A DNA stretch of 64,000 nt from Adineta steineri (GCA_905250115.1 CAJNOI010000084.1:48870-112869); one strand, 5' to 3'; positions 14,467 to 30,705 are shown, counted from the stretch's first letter. The notes: generated from the sequence alone by a model not told the origin. Numbers and translations: made by a program.

Positions 14467-14805
14467 ATCAAAAGTTTTCTTCTTAAAATCGCTATTTTTT
14501 CCTCTATCTTTCAAGGTTATATATATGGTATATATATATATATCTCCTATGGTTCGAAATGACGATTATTATTTACTATATGCATGACTGGCCACCATTC
14601 GCTTTTTTTTCTTCTTCTTCTTCGTCTTCATCGTTACCTTATGCTTTCTTTCACAATCACACGTTTACTATTTGATAGCTATATAAAATCAAAGTAATAA
14701 AGATGGTATAAATATAGTCAAAAGCAATATTTATTATTATTTGTTTAAAACAGATTCATATTTTTCCACCGGTTTATGAAACAAAAAATATAGATATTAT
14801 CATCA
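14467..14805. other. Short intergenic spacer with TA-rich tract
   Basis: 338 bases between the PDZ gene start and the stop codon of the next - strand gene upstream, so it should hold the PDZ promoter and the dynein-chain 3' UTR. An AT/TA-rich run lies at about 14519-14545. Nothing else recognised. Confidence 0.5.
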
Positions 14806-16029
14806 TCACTGGTCAATCACTGGATATTGCGGTTTACTAAAAGTAGTATACAATGTTTGTTTAAGTCTTGTTGATTCATGCGTAGAGTGTTTTGATGTAG
14901 ACATTATAGGTTGATAGTTAAATGATGGTGGACCGTGATAAGATATCGATGATAATGGACACTGTCGATCTAATGAAAATCGATTATATAAAGGTTGTTT
15001 TATTACAAATGACATCTTATCATCTGAAATAAATAAGAATAAATACGATTATTTGTTTGTTGTTTTTTTTTGTATCTTTTTATTTTCTGTTTTTTTTTAA
15101 AGATAATATGACATTAAATGCAGATTAAAAATAATAGTCTATAAAACATCTGTTGCTTGTAAAACGATCATTGTATATTCTTTTTCTAGAATAAAACAAA
15201 AAAATAATATATATAGAGATATCTATATTTACTATAAAAGATTCGTTTTTCTACTTACCGGGTGCAACGAGAACTTCATGTTTTTTAGTACGCATACGAA
15301 AGAAAACAAGTTCATTTGTTGGATCAATATCACGAATTGTTGATCGAGCTTTATCCGATAAAGATTTTATTAATGCAGCATATTGTTGCGATAATGCCGT
15401 GTCAAGACTTGTACGAATTGGAATACCTAGATAGAAATAAAGAGAAATATTCTTTCAGAAAGAAATCATGCCTGGAAGAAAAGAAAGATGATATTTCCAG
15501 TTGCAAGAAAAAAAGAACAATAGCAGTTCTATTGTCTGATTTTTTTTGTGTCGGAAATGAATGAAATATTTTTTGTGTTCAGTCACCATGATATTATTGA
15601 TGATGAAATAGTATTTGACATTTTATCGAGTTAGTTTAGTCGACTATATGTCATCGATATAACCCTATGAAAAAAATATTTTTGACACTCAATTAATCAT
15701 AGGCTTTAATTCGCTGTCCATTCAGTACAAGCAATTCTACTTCAAAAATAGACTATACATCTAATGAGGAATCTTTTTAACAAAATATTTATCAGTTCAT
15801 TAGTAATAAATAGTACGTAAATACTATGACGGAGGCTGTGTGACATTGCTATTAGTTTGTCATTCAATCTTATTTACTTCACTATTATCTTACCATCATT
15901 ATTTATAATTAAAAAACCATGAACACCTTTATGTTCTTGTATACGTTTTAATGTATCATCAACTTCAGCCTTGAAAAAAATAAAATCCTAATTTTAATCC
16001 ATAATTATACATTCACAAACCTGTGTCAT
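14806..16029 (-). CDS. DYNLRB: Roadblock/LC7 dynein light chain with C-terminal extension
   Basis: Exons 16021-16029 (only 9 bases, coding M-T-Q), 15894-15969, 15259-15426 and 14806-15023 give 156 residues. The first ~95 match the roadblock family throughout: [11 protein letters not shown], then [38 protein letters not shown] and V-A-P-D. Roadblock is a homodimeric light chain on the dynein intermediate chain, used in vesicle and ciliary transport. Known animal members have about 96 residues. Here the last exon runs on for ~60 further residues rich in Ser, Thr, Tyr and Pro before TGA, with no recognised domain. The family call is near certain; the tail's role is unknown. Its 5' end faces KRI1 across 277 bases, a likely shared promoter. 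Confidence 0.93.
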
Positions 16030-16306
16030 ATTTGAGAATACTATCCTCGATTAATCTAAAATAAATACAACAATGAATTTTTTTTTAAATGTAGAAGAAT
16101 AAACAAAAGGATTATTTACTGATAAAGAAGAACTTCTTGTTCGAATCGAATATGTATATTGGAATACAATAGATCGATATGTCAAAGAGATATAATAAAC
16201 AGCTGGCGCTATGTTTATAAAATTATATCGACTAATGGAAACTATATGCGAGATATCAGTGACATCATGAAATAATCATCATGGAAGAGGAATATTAAGG
16301 ACAAAC

Positions 16307-20428
<4,122 letters not shown>

Positions 20429-21060
20429 AAGAAATAAAAATCATTTAGATAATATGAAAAATATTTTAATATTTGTTGAATATCTTCTTAGTATCAAAAG
20501 AAAAAAGGTCAATTAGTTCATTTGAATATATATCTTTGGGTATAATTTTTCAAAATGCTCTTCGGCAACTTACGACATCTATACGCGTAAATTTTGCTAT
20601 GCTTACATAAGTGTACCAACGAATTGGAATTTTCCTTGTTCGTAAGGGTAGAATCAGTATTTTCTATTGGTCATTGACGTTAAACCAATAACTTAAGCAA
20701 TGTAAGGGCGAGTGCAGCGAAGGAATAAATACAGAACAGAGCAATTCATTTCAGTTGAATTTCGCATAACATCTATATAGTCTAGTCTCTTATTTGTAGA
20801 TCAATCATTTATCTTCTCTTGTCTTTAATCATTTTGTTTATTGTTTATTAATTCTATTCATATTGATCTGTGTGTAATAATGTATATATTGGAAAAAAAA
20901 AAACGAATGAAGGACATTGCTATATTCATATAATTTATTGTTTATTATTATCATTAACTAAATATGATGGTTCAACAAAAATAGTCGATTTAATCATTTT
21001 CTTTTCATTTTTTTCTCTGTTCATTAAACTTATTGAAATAAAAAAAAATATTTATATTCA
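20429..21060. other. Intergenic region upstream of MED26
   Basis: 632 bases between the KRI1 stop and the MED26 start on the same strand. It contains KRI1 3' UTR and presumably the MED26 promoter. A short less AT-rich patch near 20560-20760 stands out, but no defined element was recognised. Confidence 0.5.
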
Positions 21061-24000
21061 ATGCAAAGTGATTCGTCGTCGCTTGACACGCTCAAAAATA
21101 GTTTGTTGAGCGCCGTCGATGCTGATTATAATGTAATATTTTCTTTTTGTTTTATTTTGTATTTAAAAAATAAGAAAAAACTTCTTTAGGTAACTAATCC
21201 AGAAACAGTATTAGAAATTATTTCCCAATTAGAAAAAATTGAAATAACAAGAGATCAATTACAAGTTCGTATTTTATTTATATTTATTGAAATAAAATCT
21301 ATATTTTTTTATTTCTTTAGTCCACTCGTCTTGGTCGGGAAATTAATACAATACGACAGAAAATTGATGCACGAAAAAAAAGTGCTCAACAAGCAGGAGA
21401 AAATCCTCAAGCTATTGTTGAAATAGCTCAACGTGCAAAACGACTTTTACGATCATGGCAAGGTTTACTTAATACATCACAAACTGATATTAATATTTCT
21501 CTATCATCTATTCCACCCCCACCTATATCTGTACCTTCTGTAAATGGCGAAAATCATGAAACAACATCACCAACATCAGAAAAACCTCGATTAATACTTA
21601 AAGTTAAAATAAATCCATCAATAGCAACAAATAGTAATAATGATAATAATACAAAAGCAAAGAGAAAACATGATTCAGAAGTCAATGGTGTATCTGTTAA
21701 ACGAAGAAAAGCTCAAGTTGAAACACCTTTAACAACAATAACACCACCACCACCACCATCAACACCTATATCACCAGTACCATTAATTGAACCAAGTAAT
21801 AGTTTACCAAGACTTAAAACAACTCAACAACTTTTGATGGAAATGCAGTTGAATCAACCTGATGTACTTTCAACACAAACACCAACTGTTAATGCGATTT
21901 TACAACATCAAATTGTAGATGAAAGTTTACGTGATACAGGAAAAGTTGATTATTCAGCTTTGCATCATGGAAGGGATGCAAATAATTCAAATGTCAAGTA
22001 AATATAGATATATTCTATTAGGATTTTATTTCTTTGTACATATAAGAGATTTATTTTAATTGAAAATTATTTCATCAGATATTTCATCATACTGAGAAAT
22101 TAATGATATGTTGGGAATTTCACACATAGAAATTTAATATGATTTTCTGAGAATAGTAAACATGTATTCAATAGTTTTTGAAGGTGTTTTGCTATGGTGT
22201 TTATAATTAGAATAGATTTTTTTTGTATTTTCGATATGAGTTTACCAAACAATTTTCCTCCAATTTAACGGGTATTTATTTAAAACTAGTATTTTGATAT
22301 GTTCATTTTATGAATATTTTACTTGAAACTTTGGATATATAGATTATTCGACTAGCTAAGAATTCATAAGAAAATACCGAAGTGTAGAATAAACTTTTTC
22401 TAAGATTCAAAAATTCATGGCATGTGTATAATAATGATAAAGATTTTTTTTTTATAATATTGAGTACATTGCTCAAATCAAAATAGTAATTTTTATAATT
22501 AATAAAGCTTTGTATTTTTTAAGATCATCAATAATTCTATTCAGGTTATTTTCGTAATGATGCCGACTGGAAGAACTTCAAATTCTGAACTACATAGAGG
22601 AATGACTATATTGTCTAAGCTATTTTGTTAAAAAGTTAAATCTATTATGTCTAACTTTGCAAGAAAACCTCCTTCATTGTAGTTAGTTTGTGGAATTTTG
22701 TATAGAAAACTTTTTTGATTGTTAAAATCATTATTTAAATTTTAAGTAGATGTTGAGTATTGTATATAAGGAATTAGGAATATGTTATTACTAAACTACA
22801 TCTTCTATCACAGTAAAGTGACAAGAAGAAGTTTTATAATACTTAACATCTTTTTAAATCATTTTAAAATTTCTACTAGAACTCTATGTAATACCGATTG
22901 GTTAGAGAGAATGATTTGAATATATAGAAAATAAGATTTCTGCATAATGTGTGAGATAATTAGATATTCTGATCGATGAACTTCAAATAAATATATAGTT
23001 GAAACTAGTTATTAGGGATGGCACTTTATCTTTACTTTGGCAGGTAAAGTAAAGTAAATTACTTTACTTTTTCAAAGTCAAATGAAGATAAAGTGCCACT
23101 CCTACTAGTTATATTTAATTTAATATTCGCCAATATATTTCATAAAAATATGGGATTTAATTTTCAGTTTGAAGTTTGTTGTAGAAATGAGTTTCTCTAA
23201 TATTCTTTCGTATAAATTTCAAAAGAGTTTTATATAGGACATTTTTTTCTTGATTGATTCAATGTATAATCTAACTTCGAGCCTATATATTTATAAGAGA
23301 AGATAAATTTATATTTAAAAAATTTGATCCACAAAAAAAATTTATAACGTATGAGAATATCTTATATGTTTTCTTCTTTATGGATTAGTATAAGATATCC
23401 AATCGATATAATACGTATTAAATTAAGTATTAGGTTTATTGTTAAGTATTTTTAGAAGATGAAGATGAAATATCTTGTTTTTTCAAAAGTTTAAGATAAT
23501 TTCCCACAATTAAAATACATGGATATTTATATGAAATAAAAATTTAATCTTATTTTTTTTCTAGCAGTAATTATCAAAAACAATTATCTACAACCCTTCC
23601 AAATGTAATATCTCCCACTAATTCAACATTATCAACCGGTTCAACATCAAAACGTCCAGGACTTGTACAACGTCCATCGTCTACATTATTACCATCAAAT
23701 ACAAATTGGGAAAATGGTAGTAGTGCTGGTGGTTCTCCTGTTTCTCCATCTTCATCATCATCTTCATCCATAGCTAGTACAACATCTTGGCCTCTTTCTA
23801 CAAACATTCCAGAACCACCATCGTCTATACCTGTCATTCCAAAAAAGAAACGTCGAAGAAAACATAGTGAACAACAACAACATCAACACCAACAAATTAA
23901 GTCAACCACGGTAGAACAGTCAACACCATTATCACCTGATTTAGCAACATTATGTTCATCATATAATTCAGTTGCTGATCTTGTTGAAGCTCATCGTCAA

Positions 24001-24267
24001 CGTATATTAGGTGAACATGATGCACGAGAATTAGAAGCAAGACCTGATCTACTTTTGGTACCAATTGATCAACTTGCTTTTGTTTATGAACGAGAAAGGA
24101 CTAAAGAATTAAAGTTAACATCCGAATCTACGCAAACATCAATGACATCGGTTGATACACTTGATCAACCATCTGGTCTTATTGCTTTACCATTTATTGA
24201 TTGTCCACTTGAATTTGATCTCGTACTTGAAGAACTAGTCGTACAACAACCGACGATGGACATGTAG
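21061..24267 (+). CDS. MED26: Mediator subunit 26 (TFIIS N-terminal domain protein)
   Basis: Exons 21061-21132, 21190-21264, 21321-21997 and 23565-24267 give 508 residues. MED26 joins Mediator to TFIID and the super elongation complex. Residues ~5-105 form the TFIIS N-terminal (LW-type) domain: E-I-I-S-Q-L-E-K-I-E-I-T, then S-T-R-L-G-R-E-I-N-T-I-R-Q, then A-K-R-L-L-R-S-W-Q. The middle is disordered and rich in Pro, Ser and Thr, with a basic stretch K-K-K-R-R-R-K near 23845. The C-terminal ~100 residues are better ordered and include L-P-F-I-D-C-P, similar to the conserved MED26 tail. The third intron (21998-23564) is unusually long at 1.57 kb and contains a small transposon. The domain and layout fit MED26 better than TFIIS or elongin A. 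Confidence 0.85.
23013..23104. mobile_element. 92-bp hAT-type MITE in MED26 intron 3
   Basis: The left end TAGGGATGGCACTTTATCTT and the reverse complement of the right end, TAGGAGTGGCACTTTATCTT, match at 18 of 20 positions. The 8 bases ctagttat are repeated exactly on both sides (23005-23012 and 23105-23112), a target-site duplication of hAT length. TAGGG-TGGCA-type termini also fit hAT. The interior holds a further palindrome of AAGTAAA units. It is too short to code for anything, so it is a non-autonomous element. Confidence 0.85.
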
Positions 24268-24275
24268 ATGTTCTC

Positions 24276-24345
24276 TTCTTCTTCTTTCTTCTTCTCTTTC
24301 TCATTTTTCTTCTTCTTCTTCTTCTTCTTTTTCTTTTTCAAAACT
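24276..24345. repeat. Imperfect (TTC)n tract
   Basis: Polypyrimidine run of TTC units broken by TTT and CTC, just after the MED26 stop codon and probably within its 3' UTR. A second similar run lies near 24390-24420. Confidence 0.75.
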
Positions 24346-24526
24346 TATACAAAACAAACAAACTAAAAAAAAACATGGTGTTTCAACAGTTTTTCTTTCT
24401 CTTCTTCTTCTTCTTCTCCTCTTGTACGCGTGTGCGTGTTTGTTTGTTTATTTATTTTTTAAAAAAACAAAGAAGATAATTTCTTGGGAAAAAACACGTA
24501 TAAAACATATTTATTTCAAGTTATCA

Positions 24527-27500
24527 TTACATTAAATTTCTATAACAAAAACAACACAAAGATTCTTTAGTTGGAATAATTAAAATATTCGATGGTAAAT
24601 TATATTTTTCATCATTATCATCGATTGATAATAAATGCAAATGAATTAATACTTGAGAATATTGATGTTGTTGAAAATATTTGATTATGGATGATAATGA
24701 ACATTGTTGAATGGAAAAACTAAATTAACAAAGTTACATTTCATGTCTTGTGAATCTAATAGGGAATTGTTTTTCTCAGTAGGAACACGTTTGGTCGTGT
24801 TATAGCAACATAAGATTGTACGATGAAAGATCCTCGACTATTCTGCTTAGCTGTACTATAAATATGATCTTCATTTGTTTACAATAACTAAAAAATGTCT
24901 TTCATCTCGATTAACTCATTTTTATGTTTTGAAAATCTTCAACTGAATCAATAACATTCTTCATTTGAGATTTTTTTATTCTATAAATAAATATGTATAT
25001 TGACTTACAAGAGACACACAATTTGTAATGATTGACATGTATTGAAAATGTTTGATAATTGTTTGATATTAATATCGATTAATTCAAGTGATCGTAGTGA
25101 TGAATGAGAATGAAAAGAAGAGAATTCTAAGATTGTATGATTTAAACTACATATCTTAACTTTTGATGGAATATACAATTGTTCATTATTGGAATTATTT
25201 GTTTTAATAACTAGAATAAAGAAAAGGTTTCTTCAAATACGAAAGTATAGTTTTGTAAATATTACTTTGTAATGAAGCCAAATCAAGATAATGAAGTGTA
25301 TGAAGTTGATCAAGGAAATTTGTTAATATTGTACGATCACATGTTGAATGACGTAATATAATAGTCTAGGATAAAATATATTGAACTTTTTTAATTAAAC
25401 TCGAAATAGTATACTTTTAAATATTGTTTGTCAATCGCAGATAGAAGAAAATGAATGTTGACACAATTTTCGAAGCATATTTTTCGAAGATGTTCAATAA
25501 AATAGACTAGAATATAGAAATTATTCTTTTTTTATCTTTAATTATCTTTGTTACACGTACTATTTTCAGGAAAGGCTTGGGTTAAATATAAATTGCAAAT
25601 ATTGAGTGATTTCAACCTATAATAAAAAAAGTAGATCATACTGAGTATATAGTTGAATATTTCTATAAATATAAATTATTAACATCTCTATATATTTTAC
25701 TTTTGTAGGAAGTAAATAATTGAATGGAGACTAGTTCAGATGAACTTATTTTTAATATTAGTACATTATCGTATTAATAAAGTATTATACAGCTATTTCT
25801 TAAGAATTATCGGAATAATTAAAAATAAAATGGTTTCGTATTATTTATTAAGAACTTATTTTAAACAATAGATATTTTTACAGATTCTGACTGTGTCGAA
25901 AAACCAAACATATAGAACAATTTTATTGTCATTAGAACAAAGCACATAATAGGTATATAATAGTCAATTGGTGGAGTTTCTCCAAATGGTAATAAAGTTA
26001 AACCACGTCTTTGAGCATCTCGTATATGATGTGTTGACCAACCAATAAAAAATATCGCTGAATAATAAATATAATGATATCGCCAAAGAAAGTGTTCAAT
26101 ACCAAAAGCGAATATATTAATTATTAACAAGAGAAGACTATTGTGAAGAAATGGTCGACCTTGTTGTAGATTTAATGCATGATGTAATGATAATGAACGT
26201 GCTTCAAGAAAATGATCAATATCAACAAATGAACCAGCTATATAAGCTAGAATTAATAAAGTACGACGTTTCCAACCAAAGAGAAAGCTTGTAGCAAAAA
26301 CACTGATTAATCCATGTATGAAATTATCAGTTATAACACGAAGGTATGTATTTGAGATAATATGGAATGAGAAAGGTCGACCAAAACATAAACAATCGCC
26401 AAGAAGACTAACAAAACATAAACCCAATAGATTAAATCCATCGATCAATAGAATAGTTTGTGTTAGAATCATTTTACTATCTGCAAGAAAAATTATTACT
26501 TGAGATATTATAACAAGGTGAAGAAAATATATATAAGAAATTATAGTTCCATTTGAAAACAAAAATTTATTTATACTTATTCAAACAAGATGATCAGATC
26601 AGTTTGATTAATATAAACAACATTTAGTATGGATCTGTAAAAGTACAAATATTCAACCGTCTGTAAATATCCTAAGATTAATTTAATCACAATCGGAAGA
26701 GATGTGAAAGAACCTTTGCGTTCATAAACGAAGATTGTAGATATAAATTCGTTGATAGATGGTTAGATAAAACACAAAACAAACTTATAGTAAATAAACT
26801 ATATAAAACATATTTTAAAGTTTGACTTTATAATACTCAGAATTATATATCTGAGTAACGAATGTTCAATTAGATTAGACGATACCAATCTGAAGCTCAT
26901 TAAATTCTATCATTTTATGTTATTTTTATCGTTGATAGTTATTTACTGACCACCCTGCTCAGTGTAGTCATCCTTTTCTGTATCACCAGATAAGACGCAA
27001 AAAAAGTCATCTTACGCTATAGAAAAAGAAATTGTTGATGTTAAGCTTACATTATATACCGATTACTTATACTATGAAACTTCTCGTTTTTAAAGATAAA
27101 GTATTCTATACCTTTTTAGTTTGAATAATAAAATAATAATATCACGTATTGTCCTAATTAACATAATAGCAAATGGATTAAGTTCAGTAATATTATGTAA
27201 AAATGAGATTTTTAAATGTTTTAATCGTTCGAGTTTTAATAGAAAAACAAGTGATGGTTCATTCGATATACATTCATAAGATAATTCTAATCGACGTATA
27301 CGTTTTTTTAATAAATATTCAAGTTGTAATTGATCAAATGAACGAAGAGACTCAAAATGAACAGATGAGCAACGTAAATACAATTGTTTTTTGGATGATT
27401 TATCATCATCATCATCATGAGATTTTAATAATTGACGTTTCCGTCGTTTATTTGTTGAATTTACTGATGGTTGTGCTTTTAAATAAACAGTACAATGAGA

Positions 27501-27785
27501 ATATATATCTGATTTTGTAAATAAATCAATATTTGATGAGCGAACATAACGGATAAGATCAGATGTTACTAAATAATTAGAGCATTCATCAATATTGAAT
27601 ATAACGGATGACCAAAATGAAGTATGTTGATTAATACAAGAATAAAATAGACGTGAAACAAGACGTATAGAAAATAAATCATTGATTTGTAAATAAGAAA
27701 AAATATGAGCCCAAAGTTCAACAGGTAATTGTGGTAATAAACAACGATTTTTCCATTCAAGATAACGTTCACGAGTAGTTGACAT
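24527..27785 (-). CDS. F-box / leucine-rich-repeat protein
   Basis: Six exons, 27112-27785, 25561-25616, 25415-25506, 25266-25365, 25009-25210 and 24527-24719, give 438 residues with every junction in phase. An F-box lies at residues ~15-60 (L-P-V-E-L-W-A-H-I-F-S-Y-L, then R-L-V-S-R-L-F-Y). The rest is irregular leucine-rich repeats such as L-K-S-L-N-I-C-N-L-Y and L-H-T-L-H-Y-L-D-L. F-box proteins present substrates to SCF ubiquitin ligases through Skp1, with the LRR part binding substrate. A Lys/Arg/Asp-rich insert lies near residue 125. Exon 1 joins exon 2 across 1.5 kb by splitting an Arg codon, restoring the LRR register (F-K-L-K-R then L-K-S-L-N). That intron contains a complete TMEM267-like gene on the same strand. 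The substrate is unknown. Confidence 0.8.
25861..26472 (-). CDS. TMEM267: TMEM267 homologue, multi-pass membrane protein
   Basis: One exon, 203 residues from ATG 26472; human TMEM267 has 215. The best landmarks are F-V-D-I-D-H-F, G-R-P-F-L-H-N-S and W-S-T-H-H-I-R-D-A-Q-R-R-G-L followed by P-F-G-E-T-P-P. These match the vertebrate protein closely and supply conserved Asp and His residues. About five hydrophobic segments are visible. The pattern of Asp/His in a membrane setting recalls membrane-bound metal-dependent hydrolases, but no activity is established. A perfect acceptor sequence just before the ATG (tttttcttgcag) suggests a noncoding first exon. The gene sits wholly inside intron 1 of the F-box/LRR gene, same strand. 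Confidence 0.85.
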   Translation of the reverse strand: MILTQTILLIDGFNLLGLCFVSLLGDCLCFGRPFSFHIISNTYLRVITDNFIHGLISVFATSFLFGWKRRTLLILAYIAGSFVDIDHFLEARSLSLHHALNLQQGRPFLHNSLLLLIINIFAFGIEHFLWRYHYIYYSAIFFIGWSTHHIRDAQRRGLTLLPFGETPPIDYYIPIMCFVLMTIKLFYMFGFSTQSESVKISIV

Positions 27786-28090
27786 GACTAGATTTTATTG
27801 ATTAATAGAATTCTAAAAGTGAAATATTTAATTTTTTAAATAGTATATTTGATTGAAATCTTTCGTTCTTATCATTTTTTTTTTGGTAACTAAAAAAATA
27901 TGTCGTTCTTTTCATTCTGAGTCATTAATATTGTTGTTATTCTAGGTAAATTCGTCGAAAAAAACTTTTTCTTTTCTTCATCCTACTGAGAAGAAGAAGA
28001 AAAAAACAGTCTGAAAGGAGTAAATGAAAGAGAACAGTACTGTAAGTAAAACAACAACTCTCTGACATTTTTCGAAGAAAAACGTATACA
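27786..28090. promoter_or_regulatory. Divergent promoter region
   Basis: 305 bases between the start codons of the F-box gene (-) and the VWA gene (+). Both promoters must lie here unless they use distant 5' exons. No specific motif was recognised; purine-rich sequence precedes the + gene. Confidence 0.5.
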
Positions 28091-29422
28091 ATGGCAGCTG
28101 CATTAAACATAGAAAAACCTGAACAACCTCAATTAGCAAAACATGATTCGAGTATCCTTGGTAAGATTCTTTTTGAGTATAGGAAATATATTTTATATGA
28201 TGGTACAAAAAAATCTAGATTTGGTTTTTGTCATGGATTGTACTGGTTCAATGGGAAATTATATTGCAAGTGCAACACAAAATATTCGTTCAATTGTTGA
28301 ACAAATTGTAACAAGTGAAAAAAGTGATATTCATTTAGCATTAGTTGAATATCGTGATCATCCTCCTCAAGTTTATTTTCAAGGATTTTGTTCTTTTCTT
28401 GTTTTTGTCTAATGTAATTCTATTTTTAGGACACTACATTTATTACTCGTGTGCATGATTTTACAAGTAAAGTTAAAGAAATGAGAGGTTGGCTTGAACA
28501 ATGTAATGCAGAAGGCGGTGGTGATGTACCTGAAGCTGTAGCTGATGCATTACATGATGTTCTTAAGTTATCATGGCGTCCTGAAGCAACAAAAATTTGT
28601 ATTCTTATCTCGGATGCACCACCACATGGACTTGATCCAAGTAATGGTGATGCTTTTCCTAACGGAGATCCTACTGGTGTTGATCCTATTAAAATTGCGC
28701 GAGAAATGGCTGAAAAACAAATAACACTCTACGTTGCTGGAGTTGAACCAGCTATTGGTAAGTTAAATTTCATTTTCTTATCTAAAACAAAAATCAGAAT
28801 AAAATAATTTCATTTAGTACCTTATCGAGATTTTTTTATGTCTATTGCTTATATAACTGGTGGACAATATGTTCCAATGATCAATGCAAAACTATTAGCA
28901 CAAGTGATAATTGGTGGTGTTTGTGAAGAAATCTCATTGGAACGTTTAATGCAAGATGCAGAAGAAGATATAAATCGTGAAATGAAAAAAGCTGAAACTG
29001 AAGGTGCTGCTGAAAGTGAAATCACAGAAAGAGTTAATCGATTATTAGTAACAAAGAATTTACGTGTTAAACAAATGGAAAATCTAGCTGGAGCAACATC
29101 ATCGAAAGCTAAAGAAACCTATTCAAAATGTGCTGATATGAAGGAATTACGAAGTCAATATGTAGTAGAACCAGCACCTACAATCGAGCCAATTTATCCT
29201 ACACGTCGAACTCGTGCAGAATATCGTCGCGCGGCTAGTCGTCCAAGTGACGCTGAAGAGGATACCGCAGATACTAACACAACAGCAGGAGGATCATTAC
29301 CACGCCCACCACCACCTGAAACAGCTACGCCAATGAATTATGACTTAAGAGATGATGCAACTGTTAGTATGGCACAAACAGAACGTATTGTACAACGCAT
29401 GAGAAATAAAAGAACAACTTAA
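28091..29422 (+). CDS. von Willebrand factor A domain protein
   Basis: Exons 28091-28160, 28219-28370, 28430-28757 and 28818-29422 give 384 residues. A VWA domain fills residues ~20-225. It has the metal-ion site motif D-C-T-G-S-M-G and a later S-D-A-P-P-H-G loop. No signal peptide or membrane segment is seen, so the protein is probably intracellular. The form D-x-T-G-S-M with a G-G-G-D-V-P-E-A motif resembles VWA domains found beside alpha-kinases and in intracellular VWA proteins. No kinase domain is present. A charged coiled-coil-like helix follows (~235-300), then a Pro/Thr-rich tail. Exact orthologue not recognised. Confidence 0.82.
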
Positions 29423-29527
29423 TTCTCGATTTAATAATTATAATATTTTAAAATATAATAAGAATCAATAAAAAAAAAGTAATAAAAATAATTTTCTTCT
29501 TAACTGTCAGATAAAACAAGCACACTT

Positions 29528-30705
29528 TTACAATTCAGTTTTTGAGAGAATACTCAATGGATGTATAGCTCCATTTTGTGTTACATATTTAAACCATTTT
29601 AATGGTTCATTTCCACGTAATTGACCTTTTGTACTGCATTGAACTGTTTGTTCATAAGTTAACCACATAGCTCCATAACTATATTTATGAAAAAACAAAA
29701 ATTAAAATCTAAAAAAATTTTCTCTCTCAATAAAACTAACCTTTCATAATCAGGTACCGTTTTTGGTTCACAATTATCTTCATCCAATGGTTCAGCAAAA
29801 TAGATTATACGAAGACGATTTATATCAGATCTCGGTGTAAATTCAATTTTTAATACACCAGTTATTCGTATTCTAACACCAGCTTCTTCTAATGTTTCAC
29901 GTTCCGCTGCTTTATCAAGTTGTTCTCCAACTTCAACACGACCTCCAGGTAACCAGAAACCCATTGAACCTGATTCTTGTACAACAAGAAAACGATTATC
30001 ACGTTTACGTTGACATACAACTAATGCAAACGCATATAAAGGTGTAGCTTTAGGTCCTTGTCGATGTTCTTGATCATGTTCTTCATGTAAATGTACAGCA
30101 TAATTACGTGTTGATTGTTGACATAGTTCACATTTTATTGACATTGCGCCTTCATTTGTATGATAAAGAGGAACATGAGTATAAAGTTGAGAAAATGAAA
30201 GTGATGTCCATTTACAATATGGACATGTGTATGTCGGTTTAGGATGTGATTGACCTAATGGAAGTAATCGCTGAAAAACATCACGAATTTGTGTTACATA
30301 TTCAGTTATCATATTTACACCAAGTTCAGCAAAATACCATCTAGAAGAATATAATATTTATTTCAATTAGTTTATATTTGAAACTATTTACCGAAGATTA
30401 GGATCAGCACAAACTTTGTGTGAATGAAGAATAATAAATGTACTTTTATTACGATGACGAATTATTTCAATTAATGGTTCACCTAAACTTTCGTCGGTCA
30501 TACCTAATTTAGTAATAACAATGACTGGTAGCGAAGAATTGCTTTTTGATTCAACATGTTTGATAGCGTCTTGTGTTTGTGTAAATAGATGAATGTTAAA
30601 TTGATTAGAAAATTCAGTTTTTAATAAATTTTGTAATTCAGGATAATCAGTTTCTGATTCATGAGGTGACCAAAGTAGAACTAAATCAAATAATGCAGAA
30701 GACAT
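29528..30705 (-). CDS. Nudix hydrolase with N-terminal alpha/beta region and zinc-finger-like segment
   Basis: Exons 30392-30705, 29741-30340 and 29528-29678 give 354 residues. The Nudix box is complete: G-G-R-V-E-V-G-E-Q, then R-E-T-L-E-E-A-G-V, at residues ~215-240. Nudix enzymes cleave nucleoside diphosphates linked to another group, such as ADP-ribose, NAD or caps. Residues 1-125 alternate strands and helices (L-P-V-I-V-I-T-K, T-F-I-I-L-H-S-H-K) like a receiver or Rossmann-type fold. Residues ~140-185 hold two C-x2-C pairs with nearby His (C-P-Y-C and C-E-L-C), which look like zinc fingers. This three-part layout is not one I know among standard NUDT proteins. Substrate cannot be told from sequence. 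Start ATG 30705. Confidence 0.85.

Noticed and set aside
23574-23837. Acidic open frame on the - strand
   Set aside because: Antisense to the last MED26 exon; the + strand reading has the in-phase splice join.
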